From NCBI RefSeq assembly GCF_024586915.1, contig NZ_JANBVS010000010.1, forward strand, positions 214,384-278,383: a DNA stretch of 64,000 nt, read 5' to 3'. Below the pieces are notes generated by a model, which was given only the letters and a program-made list of their open reading frames with translations, was not told the DNA's origin and did no database searches. Position 1 is the stretch's first letter. Each line of letters starts with the position of its first letter. Source of the DNA: Bradyrhizobium sp. SRS-191 (GTDB taxonomy: Bacteria > Pseudomonadota > Alphaproteobacteria > Rhizobiales > Xanthobacteraceae). This document shows, one piece after another, positions 8,606 to 16,501 of the stretch. Made by a program: the position numbers and the translations under genes.

Positions 8606-9928
8606 TCAGGAGCCGTCTCTCAATTCGATGTTCGCCGGGTCCCACTGGTCGAGAGCGATTGCTGTGCATTCGGCAATGAGCAGATCGAGAACCGACTCGA
8701 TCTTGCGCACATCGTATGTACCTAGAGCCAACGTCTCGGCCAACTGCTTCAAGAATTCCTTGCTATAGGATTCCTTGTACTCCAGCGCCCCTTGATACGT
8801 GCCAAGGCTCTTCTTGTAGTTGGTCCAAAGCACTTTGGCCGGCGGGTGACCGCCGACGTTGAGATCGAGATAACACTCGATTGCCGCAGCGCGGCAGTTA
8901 ATGTTCGAGTTGTGGAGCCCCTCAGGACCTTCCGCTGGAAACGAGCGGAACTCTTCAAGTTCAGGCAACATGATTCCACGCATATTCGCAGGCAAGGTGA
9001 GTGTGGACAGACGCTGATGGGCGTCGAGCCCCTCAGCGTCATTGTCGAATACGAAGACGACCTGATTCTGAACATCTATCTTAGCGAGCCCCTCCGCGAA
9101 TTTCACCAGGTTGCCTGTGCCCGAGAATGGATGGCTTTCACTCACGTCAATGAAGCGGAAGAAATCCGCGATCCCTGGCCGCAACAACGCGAGCGCATGC
9201 GTCAAGATGTGGACGTCCGAGCTGCCCTCGGTTGCGATCAGGAACGTCTCCGTTCGCCGAGCTTGAGGCACGAACTCCCGCTCTGTTGCCCACCCGTTCT
9301 GTAGCAACGGTCCATACTGCCAGACAACGGGAGCGTCCTCGTTCGCCTTCGAATCCGCAAAGAGTCGAAGAACTGAATACGGGTGAAGTATATCTACCAG
9401 CCCGCCGAAGAAGCTTCGTTCCGAATAGGCATGTACATCGTAGGGGCGGCAGCGGGGAATCCGCTCGAACTGCATCCCACTGAAGCGCCCTCGGATCTTC
9501 TCTTCGCTTACATTGTCCGTACCCGAGATAAATGTGTCGTCGAGGCCATCGAGCGCGTGTGCGGTGACGAACGTGCAGAACTCTGTAAAGCTCATCAGGT
9601 CGGGAACGGGCTCGTCATCATCGTCCCGGAGAGACTGCCTCTCCTCTAGCCAGTCTTGCGCGACTGCGTCATATTCACGGCGGACGCGTTCCAAATTGAA
9701 GCCCAGGAGTTCGAGGCGCGGAACGACGTGCTTAAGCGGTCGCGTGAACGCCATCTCTGAGGGCGTGGGGTCCTCGCCCTCCTCTTTATACCAATCGTAG
9801 TTGAGCTGGTCGCTCCTGATCGCCTTTCGGTCCCGTTCTTGAAAAAGCGATCCATGATCAATCCCTCGGTGGTTCTTGCTGTACGTGACGATCACACCGG
9901 CAACATCGAGCGTAATTTCCGTGCCCAC
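8606..9928 (-). CDS. HEPN/Toprim-type protein, putative defence effector
   Basis: Protein of 440 residues. The N-terminal part (about 1-110) matches the style of the HEPN/Toprim-associated N-terminal domain (GVIVTYSKNHRGID, then FQERDR). The region from about 225 to 330 is a Toprim domain: the acidic motif TEGSSD at 233-238 and DNDAEG at 295-300 supply the metal-binding Glu and Asp residues. Such proteins are predicted nucleic-acid-processing enzymes of biological-conflict systems; no biochemical role is proven to my knowledge. Base composition looks lower in GC than the surrounding housekeeping genes. It lies 109 bp downstream of the PIN-domain gene, probably in the same transcript. Confidence 0.7.
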   Translation of the reverse strand: MGTEITLDVAGVIVTYSKNHRGIDHGSLFQERDRKAIRSDQLNYDWYKEEGEDPTPSEMAFTRPLKHVVPRLELLGFNLERVRREYDAVAQDWLEERQSLRDDDDEPVPDLMSFTEFCTFVTAHALDGLDDTFISGTDNVSEEKIRGRFSGMQFERIPRCRPYDVHAYSERSFFGGLVDILHPYSVLRLFADSKANEDAPVVWQYGPLLQNGWATEREFVPQARRTETFLIATEGSSDVHILTHALALLRPGIADFFRFIDVSESHPFSGTGNLVKFAEGLAKIDVQNQVVFVFDNDAEGLDAHQRLSTLTLPANMRGIMLPELEEFRSFPAEGPEGLHNSNINCRAAAIECYLDLNVGGHPPAKVLWTNYKKSLGTYQGALEYKESYSKEFLKQLAETLALGTYDVRKIESVLDLLIAECTAIALDQWDPANIELRDGS

Positions 9929-10037
9929 GCTGGCCCCTTATCATCGTGCGGCGCCATGGGCGCCCTCATGCAGCACTTTCACCCGTGCTACGGGATGGCT
10001 GTCGCAGACATCGCGACACCCGGAACCTCCAGTTCGC

Positions 10038-11075
10038 CTATGTATCCAGCATGTCCCACTCATCGCCGAGCACCCAACGTATTGCCGACAGCTTGCCGTT
10101 GATCATCCCCCACTCGAAGTCGGTCCAGGGACCTAGACTGTCTGGACCAAGCTCATTTTCGGTCCGCTTCATCGCGGCAAGCATTCCTTCCCAAATCGTA
10201 TCAACCATTAGGCCTCGGCGTTCTTCCGGAGTCGCCCTCTCCCACTCCTCCTTGGGCACCAATTTCTCTGCTCCGCGCTCGACGCGATCGATGATGCCCC
10301 ACTTCCTGTTGTACCAGACCTGCTGGGTCAGCTTCTCCTCCGCCTCCAGCAACTCAGATAGCTGCCGGGGTTCCTGGCTATATTCGCGATCAAATTTGAT
10401 CTCTTCGAGCAGATCGCTCGCAAACTCATTGAGCAGCGCGCCCAAGTTGGTCGAGTATCGGGAGCGCGCCCCGTCGAAGAGAGCTTCTAGGTCCGGGTGC
10501 GGTAAGCGTGTGTCCGCTCCCTTCTGGCTGAAATCGTGGATATTATGGGTCACGAACGCGCACACGTCGTCATCCTCACGCTCAGCCAGCGCGTCAACAT
10601 AAGTCTCGATGATGATCGCATCTCCGATGCCGTTCATCTGCCGGTGAAAAGGTGCGACCTTGGCGATAGCTCGATCAGCGGCACGTGCCTTGATACTGTC
10701 GCTGATTGGCACAGGCTCCGTCGTGGCGAACAGCTTCTCAATCAGGCCCACAGCCTCGTTCACCGCCTCACCACGAGTGGCGATGCGATGATCAATCTCG
10801 TTTAGCCGCTTGAGCGTCGCTTCTCGCCCATCTTCGGGAGCGAACTGCACGATTGCCTCTCTAACCCGCTTGAAGTGGCTCGAAAGGCTGGCTCTGCTCG
10901 CCGCCATCACTCGATCTCGGTTCTGGGCAAATTCATCGATGATGATCTGCGGGAGGATCAGCGCAACCTCGTTCGCTTCTGTCATTGTCGACAAAGCGTC
11001 TAGCAGGGGGAGTTGGCGAGGGTCTTTTGTTAGATCAAGCCACACCGATGTATCGATTAACAGTTTCAAGGTCAT
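10038..11075 (-). CDS. PIN-domain ribonuclease (PIN_12/DUF4935-like)
   Basis: About 345 residues from ATG 11075; a GTG at 11084 is an alternative start. PIN-fold acidic residues are visible: D8 in LLIDTSVWL, E48 in IIIDEFAQN, D152 in GIGDAIIIE and D181 in THNIHDF. These fit a metal-dependent ribonuclease active site. The C-terminal half is helical and unrecognised. The length exceeds VapC toxins and fits the longer DUF4935-type proteins. No small antitoxin gene is adjacent. Upstream, after about 20 bases, is the remnant of a large ATPase gene; downstream is the HEPN/Toprim gene. A phage-defence role is inferred from this company. Confidence 0.72.
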   Translation of the reverse strand: MTLKLLIDTSVWLDLTKDPRQLPLLDALSTMTEANEVALILPQIIIDEFAQNRDRVMAASRASLSSHFKRVREAIVQFAPEDGREATLKRLNEIDHRIATRGEAVNEAVGLIEKLFATTEPVPISDSIKARAADRAIAKVAPFHRQMNGIGDAIIIETYVDALAEREDDDVCAFVTHNIHDFSQKGADTRLPHPDLEALFDGARSRYSTNLGALLNEFASDLLEEIKFDREYSQEPRQLSELLEAEEKLTQQVWYNRKWGIIDRVERGAEKLVPKEEWERATPEERRGLMVDTIWEGMLAAMKRTENELGPDSLGPWTDFEWGMINGKLSAIRWVLGDEWDMLDT

Positions 11076-11094
11076 AGTCGGCACCGGCTAGAAA

Positions 11095-11459
11095 TCAGGG
11101 CAATCTTGCAGCGCCTTGGCGCTGCCGGAGGTCATCTGACCAAGTCGCGAGAGCATCAATATCGGCTGACAGTGCATCTGGCCTTGGCAGCGGACGGTTC
11201 AAAGCAAGGGCTGCGCTATGCAGCAGCTCCGAGCAACGCCCGAATGCGTCCGGTATAGGCTCGCAGTCGGCAATAGTGATCGCGGTCAGTTTGACCAGTC
11301 CCGGCGTTCTGACCCGTTGGACAGGCGCCGGATAACGTGCCCGACAATTTCCTCAACCGCGATTTCCCATGTATCCCGCAACGCTACCGCAATGGATTTG
11401 ACGGTTCTCCGCCATTCATCGTCGTTGCCTCTAGGTGCGGGCCAGTGCCAGACGCCCAG
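11095..11459 (-). pseudogene. Remnant of an ATPase gene C-terminus, 5'-truncated and frameshifted
   Basis: Not a complete ORF. Reading leftward from the base after the guaA stop, one frame gives a coherent segment (motifs EWRRTVKSIAVALRDTWE and AVEEIVGHVIRRL) ending at a stop near 11313. A second frame then continues with motifs RTPGLVKLTAITIADC, FGRCSELLHSAALALN and PRPDALSADIDALATW until TGA at 11095-11097. Together these resemble the C-terminal tail of large AAA (AAA_13/RloC-like) ATPases that often accompany defence nucleases; that family assignment is from memory. The frameshift lies near 11330-11345. The N-terminal part and all ATPase motifs are gone. Confidence 0.55.
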
Positions 11460-13064
11460 TCACTCCCACTCAATCGTCCCCGGGGGCTTGCTCGTCACGT
11501 CGTACACCACCCGGTTCACGCCCTTCACCTCGTTGATGATGCGCGTGGCCGTATTGCCCAAGAACTTCATGTCGAACGGATAGAAGTCCGCCGTCATGCC
11601 GTCCGTCGAAGTCACCGCGCGCAGGCCGACGACGTAGTCGTAGGTGCGGCCGTCGCCCATGACGCCGACGGTCTTGACGGGGAGCAGCACGGCAAAAGCC
11701 TGCCAGATGGTGTCGTAGAGGCCGGCCTTGCGGATCTCGTCGATGTAGATGGCGTCGGCCTTGCGCAGGATGTCGAGCTTGTCTGTCGTGATCTCGCCGG
11801 GGCAGCGGATGGCGAGGCCGGGGCCCGGGAACGGGTGGCGGCCGACGAAGACGTCGGGAAGGCCGAGCTCGCGGCCGAGCACGCGGACCTCGTCCTTGAA
11901 CAGTTCGCGCAACGGTTCGACCAGCTTCATGTTCATGCGGGCCGGAAGGCCGCCGACATTGTGGTGCGACTTGATCGTCACCGAGGGGCCGCCGGTGAAG
12001 GAGACGCTCTCGATCACGTCGGGATAGAGCGTGCCCTGCGCCAGGAAGTCGGCGCCGCCGATCTTCTTCGCCTCCGCCTCGAACACGTCGATGAAGAGTC
12101 GTCCGATCGTCTTGCGCTTCGCTTCGGGGTCGGTGACCCCTGCGAGCTCGCCGAGGAAGAGCTTTGAGGCGTCCACATGCACCAGCGGGATGTTGTAGTG
12201 GTGCCGGAACAGATCGACGACGGTCTCGGCCTCGTTGAGCCGGAGCAGGCCGTGGTCGACGAACACGCAGGTGAGCTGGTCGCCGATCGCCTCGTGGATC
12301 AGCACCGCGGCCACGGCCGAGTCGACGCCGCCGGAGAGGCCGCAGATCACCTTGCGACTGCCCACCTGCGCGCGGATCTTCTTGATCTCCTCCTCGCGGA
12401 AGGCGTGCATGGTCCAGTCGCCGCCGAGGCCGGCGATGTTGCGGACGAAGTTGCGGATCAGTTTTGCGCCGTCGGGCGTGTGCACCACCTCGGGGTGGAA
12501 CATCAGGCCGTAGTACTTGCGCTTTTCGTCCTGGATCACGGCGAAGGGCGCGTTCGGCGAGACGCCGGCGACGGAGAAGCCGGGCGGCATCTGCGTGATG
12601 CGGTCGCCATGGCTCATCCACACCTGGTGCTGCTCGCCGGTCTGCCAGACGCCGTCGAAGAGCAGGCTGTTGGTTTTGACCTCGACGTCGGCACGGCCGA
12701 ACTCGCGGTGGTGGCCGCCCTCGACGGTGCCGCCGAGCTGGGCGGCCATCGTCATCTGGCCGTAACAGATGCCCATCACCGGGACGCCGGAATCGAAGAT
12801 CAGCTGCGGGGCGCGCGGGGAGCCCTCTTCGTGGACGGATTCGGGGCCGCCGGAAAGGATCACGGCCTTCGGGTTCATCTGCCGGAAGGCGGCCTCCGCC
12901 TTCTGGAACGGCACGATCTCGCAATACACGCCGTCCTCGCGCACCCGGCGCGCGATCAGCTGCGTGACCTGGCTGCCGAAATCGACGATCAGGATCTTGT
13001 CGTGGAGCGCGGCCACGGAGGTGTCGGTGGCGGCGGCGGTCGGGGTGTTGGATGGGGCTGTCAT
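11460..13064 (-). CDS. guaA: GMP synthase (glutamine-hydrolysing)
   Basis: Converts XMP to GMP using ATP and glutamine, the last step of guanine nucleotide synthesis. The 534-residue protein has an N-terminal glutamine amidotransferase domain with catalytic C100 (GICYG), H190 and E192 (FHPE). Next comes the ATP pyrophosphatase domain with P-loop SGGVDS at 244-249, then the C-terminal dimerisation domain ending in the typical GTIEWE. Its N-terminus is about 20 residues longer than many family members; ATG codons before the conserved KILIVDFG are limited, so the start is moderately certain. guaB lies 3.4 kb upstream on the same strand. The 3' end is a known island insertion site in other bacteria, and an accessory strip begins directly after the stop. 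Confidence 0.97.
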   Translation of the reverse strand: MTAPSNTPTAAATDTSVAALHDKILIVDFGSQVTQLIARRVREDGVYCEIVPFQKAEAAFRQMNPKAVILSGGPESVHEEGSPRAPQLIFDSGVPVMGICYGQMTMAAQLGGTVEGGHHREFGRADVEVKTNSLLFDGVWQTGEQHQVWMSHGDRITQMPPGFSVAGVSPNAPFAVIQDEKRKYYGLMFHPEVVHTPDGAKLIRNFVRNIAGLGGDWTMHAFREEEIKKIRAQVGSRKVICGLSGGVDSAVAAVLIHEAIGDQLTCVFVDHGLLRLNEAETVVDLFRHHYNIPLVHVDASKLFLGELAGVTDPEAKRKTIGRLFIDVFEAEAKKIGGADFLAQGTLYPDVIESVSFTGGPSVTIKSHHNVGGLPARMNMKLVEPLRELFKDEVRVLGRELGLPDVFVGRHPFPGPGLAIRCPGEITTDKLDILRKADAIYIDEIRKAGLYDTIWQAFAVLLPVKTVGVMGDGRTYDYVVGLRAVTSTDGMTADFYPFDMKFLGNTATRIINEVKGVNRVVYDVTSKPPGTIEWE

Positions 13065-13154
13065 GGCAAGGAATTACGCCGCTGCGGGGGGACTCGCAAC
13101 CCTTGGAAGGCGGGGATTCACCGCGCCGTGACGCGTTTCAACGCGGCTGTTCGA

Positions 13155-13341
13155 TACAGCGCCCTCTCCCCTTGTGGGAGAGGGCATGTACGGCCCATCC
13201 GCGCACGCGGTTGGGTGAGGGGTATCTTTCCGCGAGCGGCGCCTGTGGAAACATACCCCTCACCCAACCGAGCTTGCCGAACCGTCGTGCATGCCCTCTC
13301 CCACCCTGGCGAAGCTTCGCTTCGCCTTGGGGGCGAGGGCG
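13155..13341. repeat. Palindromic repeat family C, copy 1
   Basis: Composite inverted repeat: ccctctccccttgtgggag hairpin at 13162-13180, gggtgaggggtat near 13213 answered by atacccctcaccc near 13253, and further arms to 13341. A closely related element is at 20870-21040. It lies between guaA and the RsmB-like gene, in the 468-bp gap that also contains family A copy 1. Confidence 0.7.
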
Positions 13342-13409
13342 CAGCCACAGGCCCGCGGCCTCCTTTTCCCCTCGGGCAGTGCCGTGGGGTGGCGCAACTG
13401 TCTGTCCCC

Positions 13410-13485
13410 CGTCATTGCGAGCGCAGCGAAGCAATCCAGAGTCCCACCCGAGCCCCTGGATTGCTTCGCTGCGCTCGCAATGACG
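13410..13485. repeat. Palindromic repeat family A, copy 1 (perfect 29-bp arms)
   Basis: Arms 13410-13438 and 13457-13485 are perfectly complementary over 29 bp with an 18-base loop. Related elements are at 16403-16485, 39176-39257 and 47408-47489. All begin cgtcattgcgag and end ctcgcaatgacg. They are intergenic REP-like sequences with no coding potential. Confidence 0.8.
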
Positions 13486-13532
13486 GCGGAGAGACCTTCG
13501 AGGGCGGAGAGACCTTCGGACGGCGGAGAGAG

Positions 13533-14831
13533 CTACGCCTTCTTCAGCACCGACACGAAAAACCCATCCGTCCCCGTGCGGCGGGGGGTCATCAGCCAGC
13601 CTTCGGGGGTTTGCAGGGCGGCCTCGGCGAACGCCTCGGCCTTGTCCCAGAGGACGGTGGCGGTCTGCTCCGGGGGCTGGATGGTGAACGCCTTGTGCCG
13701 CTCGACGAACGCCCTCACCTGCTCGCCGTTCTCCGGCTGCAGCACCGAGCAGGTGATGTAGGCGATGCGGCCGCCGGGTTTGACCAGGCGGGCGGCGCGG
13801 TCGAGCACCTCGGACTGGTCCTTGAGGCGGATCTCCAGGGCGCCGGGGCGCATGCGCCATTTGGCGTCGGGGTTGCGGCGCCAGGTGCCGGTGCCCGTGC
13901 AGGGGGCGTCGATGACGACCAGATCGGCCGAGGCGCTGATGTCGGCGAGCGGGTCGGCGTCGCCCTTCGGCGAGCGGATCTCGGCGTTGTGGACGCCGGC
14001 GCGGGACAGCCGCTCGTGGATGGGCGCGAGCTGGCGCTTGTCGGCGTCGGTGGCGATCAGGCGGCCCTTGCCCTGCATCATCGCGGCCAGCGCAAGCGTC
14101 TTGCCGCCGGCGCCGGCGCAGAGGTCGATGACCTGTTCGCCGGGCTTGGCCGCGGTGAACAGCGCCGCGAGCTGCGAGCCCTCGTCCTGGACCTCGACAA
14201 AGCCCTTGATGAAATCCTCCTCGGCATGGACGCCGGGATTGCGCGCGTCGGCGCCGAGCGTAATGCGCAGGCCGATCGGCGACCACGGCGTCGGCACCGC
14301 GCCGAGATGCTTCAGCGAGGCCTGCACCTTCTCGCGCTTGGCTTTCAGCGTGTTGACGCGCAGGTCGAGCGGCGCGCGGCTGGCCATCGCCATGGCCTCC
14401 GCGACGCGGTCGTCGCCGAACACGGCGGCGACATACGGGTCGAGCCAGTCGGGATAGTCGCCGGCGACCGGCGGCGGCGCGCCATCCGTGGTGCGCGAGG
14501 CCAGCGCCTTTTCCTCGGCGGCTGACAGCGGCGGCGGCGCGAAGCGGCTGCCGTCGCACATCGCGGCGATGGTCGGGACATCCAGGCCGCGCTCGAGCTT
14601 GAGCATGCCGAGCACCCGCGCCCGCGCGGTGTCGTCCTGCATCACATAGGCGCTGGAGGCGCGGCGGCGGAGCACGTCCCAGACGAGGCCGGCGATGGCG
14701 GCGCGGTCGCCGGAGCCGGCGAAGCGATGGCTGGTGCCCCAGTCCTTCAAGGCCTTCGCCGCCGGTGCCCTCTGGGACTCGATGGACTCGATGATGTCGA
14801 TGGCGGCGGACAGCCGGGCGGCGGGGGTCAT
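13533..14831 (-). CDS. RsmB/NOP-family RNA (cytosine-5) methyltransferase
   Basis: Protein of 432 residues. An N-terminal NusB-like helical region (about 1-140) precedes an SAM-dependent methyltransferase domain. The SAM motif is DLCAGAGGKTLALAAMM. The two cysteines of m5C methyltransferases are both present, in DAPCTGTG (motif IV) and YITCSVLQPENG (motif VI). Members methylate cytosine in 16S rRNA (RsmB, C967 in E. coli); paralogues with other RNA targets exist, so the exact site is not certain. It is transcribed toward guaA, separated from it by two palindromic repeats. Confidence 0.88.
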   Translation of the reverse strand: MTPAARLSAAIDIIESIESQRAPAAKALKDWGTSHRFAGSGDRAAIAGLVWDVLRRRASSAYVMQDDTARARVLGMLKLERGLDVPTIAAMCDGSRFAPPPLSAAEEKALASRTTDGAPPPVAGDYPDWLDPYVAAVFGDDRVAEAMAMASRAPLDLRVNTLKAKREKVQASLKHLGAVPTPWSPIGLRITLGADARNPGVHAEEDFIKGFVEVQDEGSQLAALFTAAKPGEQVIDLCAGAGGKTLALAAMMQGKGRLIATDADKRQLAPIHERLSRAGVHNAEIRSPKGDADPLADISASADLVVIDAPCTGTGTWRRNPDAKWRMRPGALEIRLKDQSEVLDRAARLVKPGGRIAYITCSVLQPENGEQVRAFVERHKAFTIQPPEQTATVLWDKAEAFAEAALQTPEGWLMTPRRTGTDGFFVSVLKKA

Positions 14832-14844
14832 CAGGACTTCCGTT

Positions 14845-15177
14845 CTAGATCAGGAGAAGCATCTTCAGGGCGAAATACAGCCACATCGCCAGCAGCACCA
14901 GCGCCGAGGCGATCCAGGCGAGCCCACGCTTGTCTGCCCCGCTGAGAAAGCCGGCATTGACGAAGCGGGCGACGACGAACACCCAGGACAGCAGCACGAT
15001 CACCAGATCGGCATGGCGCAGCGGCAGCGCAATCGCGATCAGAGCGTAGAACAAGGTCGGCAGGCCGAATTCGTCGGCGGCGTCCGTGGCTTGGCCGCGC
15101 CTCTTATTCCAGAACAGCAGCGCAAACGTCAGCGCGACCTCGACGAAGACGGGCAGCAGCACCATGGGCAGCGACAT
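14845..15177 (-). CDS. MAPEG-family membrane protein
   Basis: About 110 residues from ATG 15177, preceded by AAGGGGGA at a good distance; the frame also opens at an ATG 12 codons further up without a good site. Three to four hydrophobic segments and the pattern FALLFWNKRRGQ then EFGLPTLFYALIAIAL fit the MAPEG (eicosanoid/glutathione metabolism) superfamily. Bacterial members are mostly uncharacterised inner-membrane proteins. It sits 13 bp upstream of the RsmB-like gene and is probably co-transcribed with it. Confidence 0.8.
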   Translation of the reverse strand: MSLPMVLLPVFVEVALTFALLFWNKRRGQATDAADEFGLPTLFYALIAIALPLRHADLVIVLLSWVFVVARFVNAGFLSGADKRGLAWIASALVLLAMWLYFALKMLLLI

Positions 15178-15203
15178 CGAAAATCCCCCTTTGGAATGAA
15201 GAA

Positions 15204-15224
15204 GGCCCGGCATGATGCCGGGCC
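15204..15224 (-). terminator. Terminator-like hairpin after the CurA-like reductase
   Basis: Perfect GC-rich inverted repeat ggcccggc/gccgggcc with a five-base loop. On the minus strand it is followed by TTCTTC, about 105 bases after the reductase stop and just before the MAPEG ribosome binding site. It is a plausible intrinsic terminator for the reductase transcript. Confidence 0.55.
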
Positions 15225-15329
15225 CTCATGATGAACCGGTTCCCTCAGGACTCCCGATAAGCCCTCGTGGTTCCCGTGATTTTACCGCCGCGCTGAACTT
15301 TCACATCAAGTGTGGCTCAGGCTTTGGGC

Positions 15330-16352
15330 TCAGGCCTTGTCCGGCCCGACCCGCACCAGCTGCTTGCCGAAATTGGCGCCCTTGAGCAGGCCCATGAACG
15401 CCCCCGGCGCGTTCTCCAGGCCCTCGGTGACATGCTCCTTGTACTTGACCTTGCCGTCGCGGACCCAGGCCGACATGTCCTTGAGGAAGTCGCCATGGCG
15501 GGAGGCGAAGTCGGAGACGATGAAGCCGCGGATCAGGAGCCGCTTGGTCAGCACGTTGCGCATCAGCGCGCCGGCCCATTTCGGCGCCACCGACTGGGTA
15601 TCGTTGTAATGCGCGATCAGGCCGCAGACGGGCATGCGGGCGAAGGCGTTGAACAGCGGGAACACCGCCTCGAACACGGGGCCGCCGACGTTCTCGAAAT
15701 AGACGTCGATGCCCTTGGGGCACGCCTCTTTCAGCTTGGCGGCGAGATCGGGGTCGCGATGGTCGAGGCAGTCGTCGAAGCCGAACTCGGACTTCACGTA
15801 GTCGCATTTGTCCTTGCCGCCGGCGATGCCGATGGCGCGGGCGCCCTTGATCCTGGCGATCTGCCCGACCGCCGAGCCGACGGCACCGGAGGCGGCGGCG
15901 ACCACGACGGTCTCGCCTGCCTTCGGCTGGCCGATGTCGAGCAGGCCGGTATAGGCGGTCATGCCGGGCATGCCGAGCACGCCGACGGCGGTCGAGATCG
16001 GCGCGAGGCTCGGGTCGACCTTAGCGAGGCCCTTGCCGTCGGAGATCGCATGCGTCTGCCAGCCGGCGCGGGCCAGCACGATGTCGCCGGGCTTGAAGCC
16101 CGGATTGTTGGAGGCGGCCACCTCGCACACCGTCCCCGCCTCCATGACGCCGCCGACCGGCACCGGCTGGGCATAGGACGGCCCGTCGCTCATGCGCCCG
16201 CGCATATAGGGATCGAGCGACAGCCAGATCGTGCGCAACAGCACCTCGCCGGCGCCGGGCGTCGGGATGGCGTGCTCCTCGAGGCGGAAATCGCTGGGCT
16301 TGGGCTCGCCGACGGGACGCGCGGCGAGCACGATGCGCTTGGCTTGAGACAT
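15330..16352 (-). CDS. CurA/leukotriene-B4-dehydrogenase-like NADP-dependent oxidoreductase
   Basis: Zinc-independent medium-chain dehydrogenase/reductase of 340 residues. The start is ATG 16352, with AGAGGAA upstream; the longer open frame above it runs through a palindromic repeat. The N-terminal GroES-like domain contains LDPYMRGRMSD, typical of the CurA/PTGR subfamily. The nucleotide site AAASGAVGSAVGQ is near residue 155. Members reduce alpha,beta-unsaturated ketones and aldehydes. It lies between guaB and the MAPEG gene, a housekeeping context that does not reveal a substrate. Confidence 0.88.
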   Translation of the reverse strand: MSQAKRIVLAARPVGEPKPSDFRLEEHAIPTPGAGEVLLRTIWLSLDPYMRGRMSDGPSYAQPVPVGGVMEAGTVCEVAASNNPGFKPGDIVLARAGWQTHAISDGKGLAKVDPSLAPISTAVGVLGMPGMTAYTGLLDIGQPKAGETVVVAAASGAVGSAVGQIARIKGARAIGIAGGKDKCDYVKSEFGFDDCLDHRDPDLAAKLKEACPKGIDVYFENVGGPVFEAVFPLFNAFARMPVCGLIAHYNDTQSVAPKWAGALMRNVLTKRLLIRGFIVSDFASRHGDFLKDMSAWVRDGKVKYKEHVTEGLENAPGAFMGLLKGANFGKQLVRVGPDKA

Positions 16353-16402
16353 GGTGTTTCCTCTTGTTGTTGGTTGTGATGCCTTTATGCACCCACGGGC
16401 AC

Positions 16403-16485
16403 CGTCATTGCGAGGAGCGAAGCGACGAAGCAATCCAGGGCTGCACGCGCCGCCCCTGGATTGCTTCGCTTCGCTCGCAATGACG
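16403..16485. repeat. Palindromic repeat family A, copy 2
   Basis: Inverted repeat between the guaB stop and the CurA-like gene start. It has the same arm sequences as 13410-13485, with a 12-base duplication (gagcgaagcgac-like) in the left arm. It could act as a transcript-end structure for guaB. Confidence 0.75.
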
Positions 16486-16501
16486 GAGAGAGCGGAGGCT
16501 G

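Noticed and set aside
10236..10250. ctcccactcct inside the PIN gene as a possible second copy of the guaA end
   Set aside because: Only about nine bases match the guaA terminal sequence, within coding sequence; too short to call an attachment site.
12177..14525. A long plus-strand open frame of 782 codons opposite guaA and the RsmB-like gene
   Set aside because: It is antisense to two certain genes, has a composition typical of high-GC shadow frames and shows no domain.
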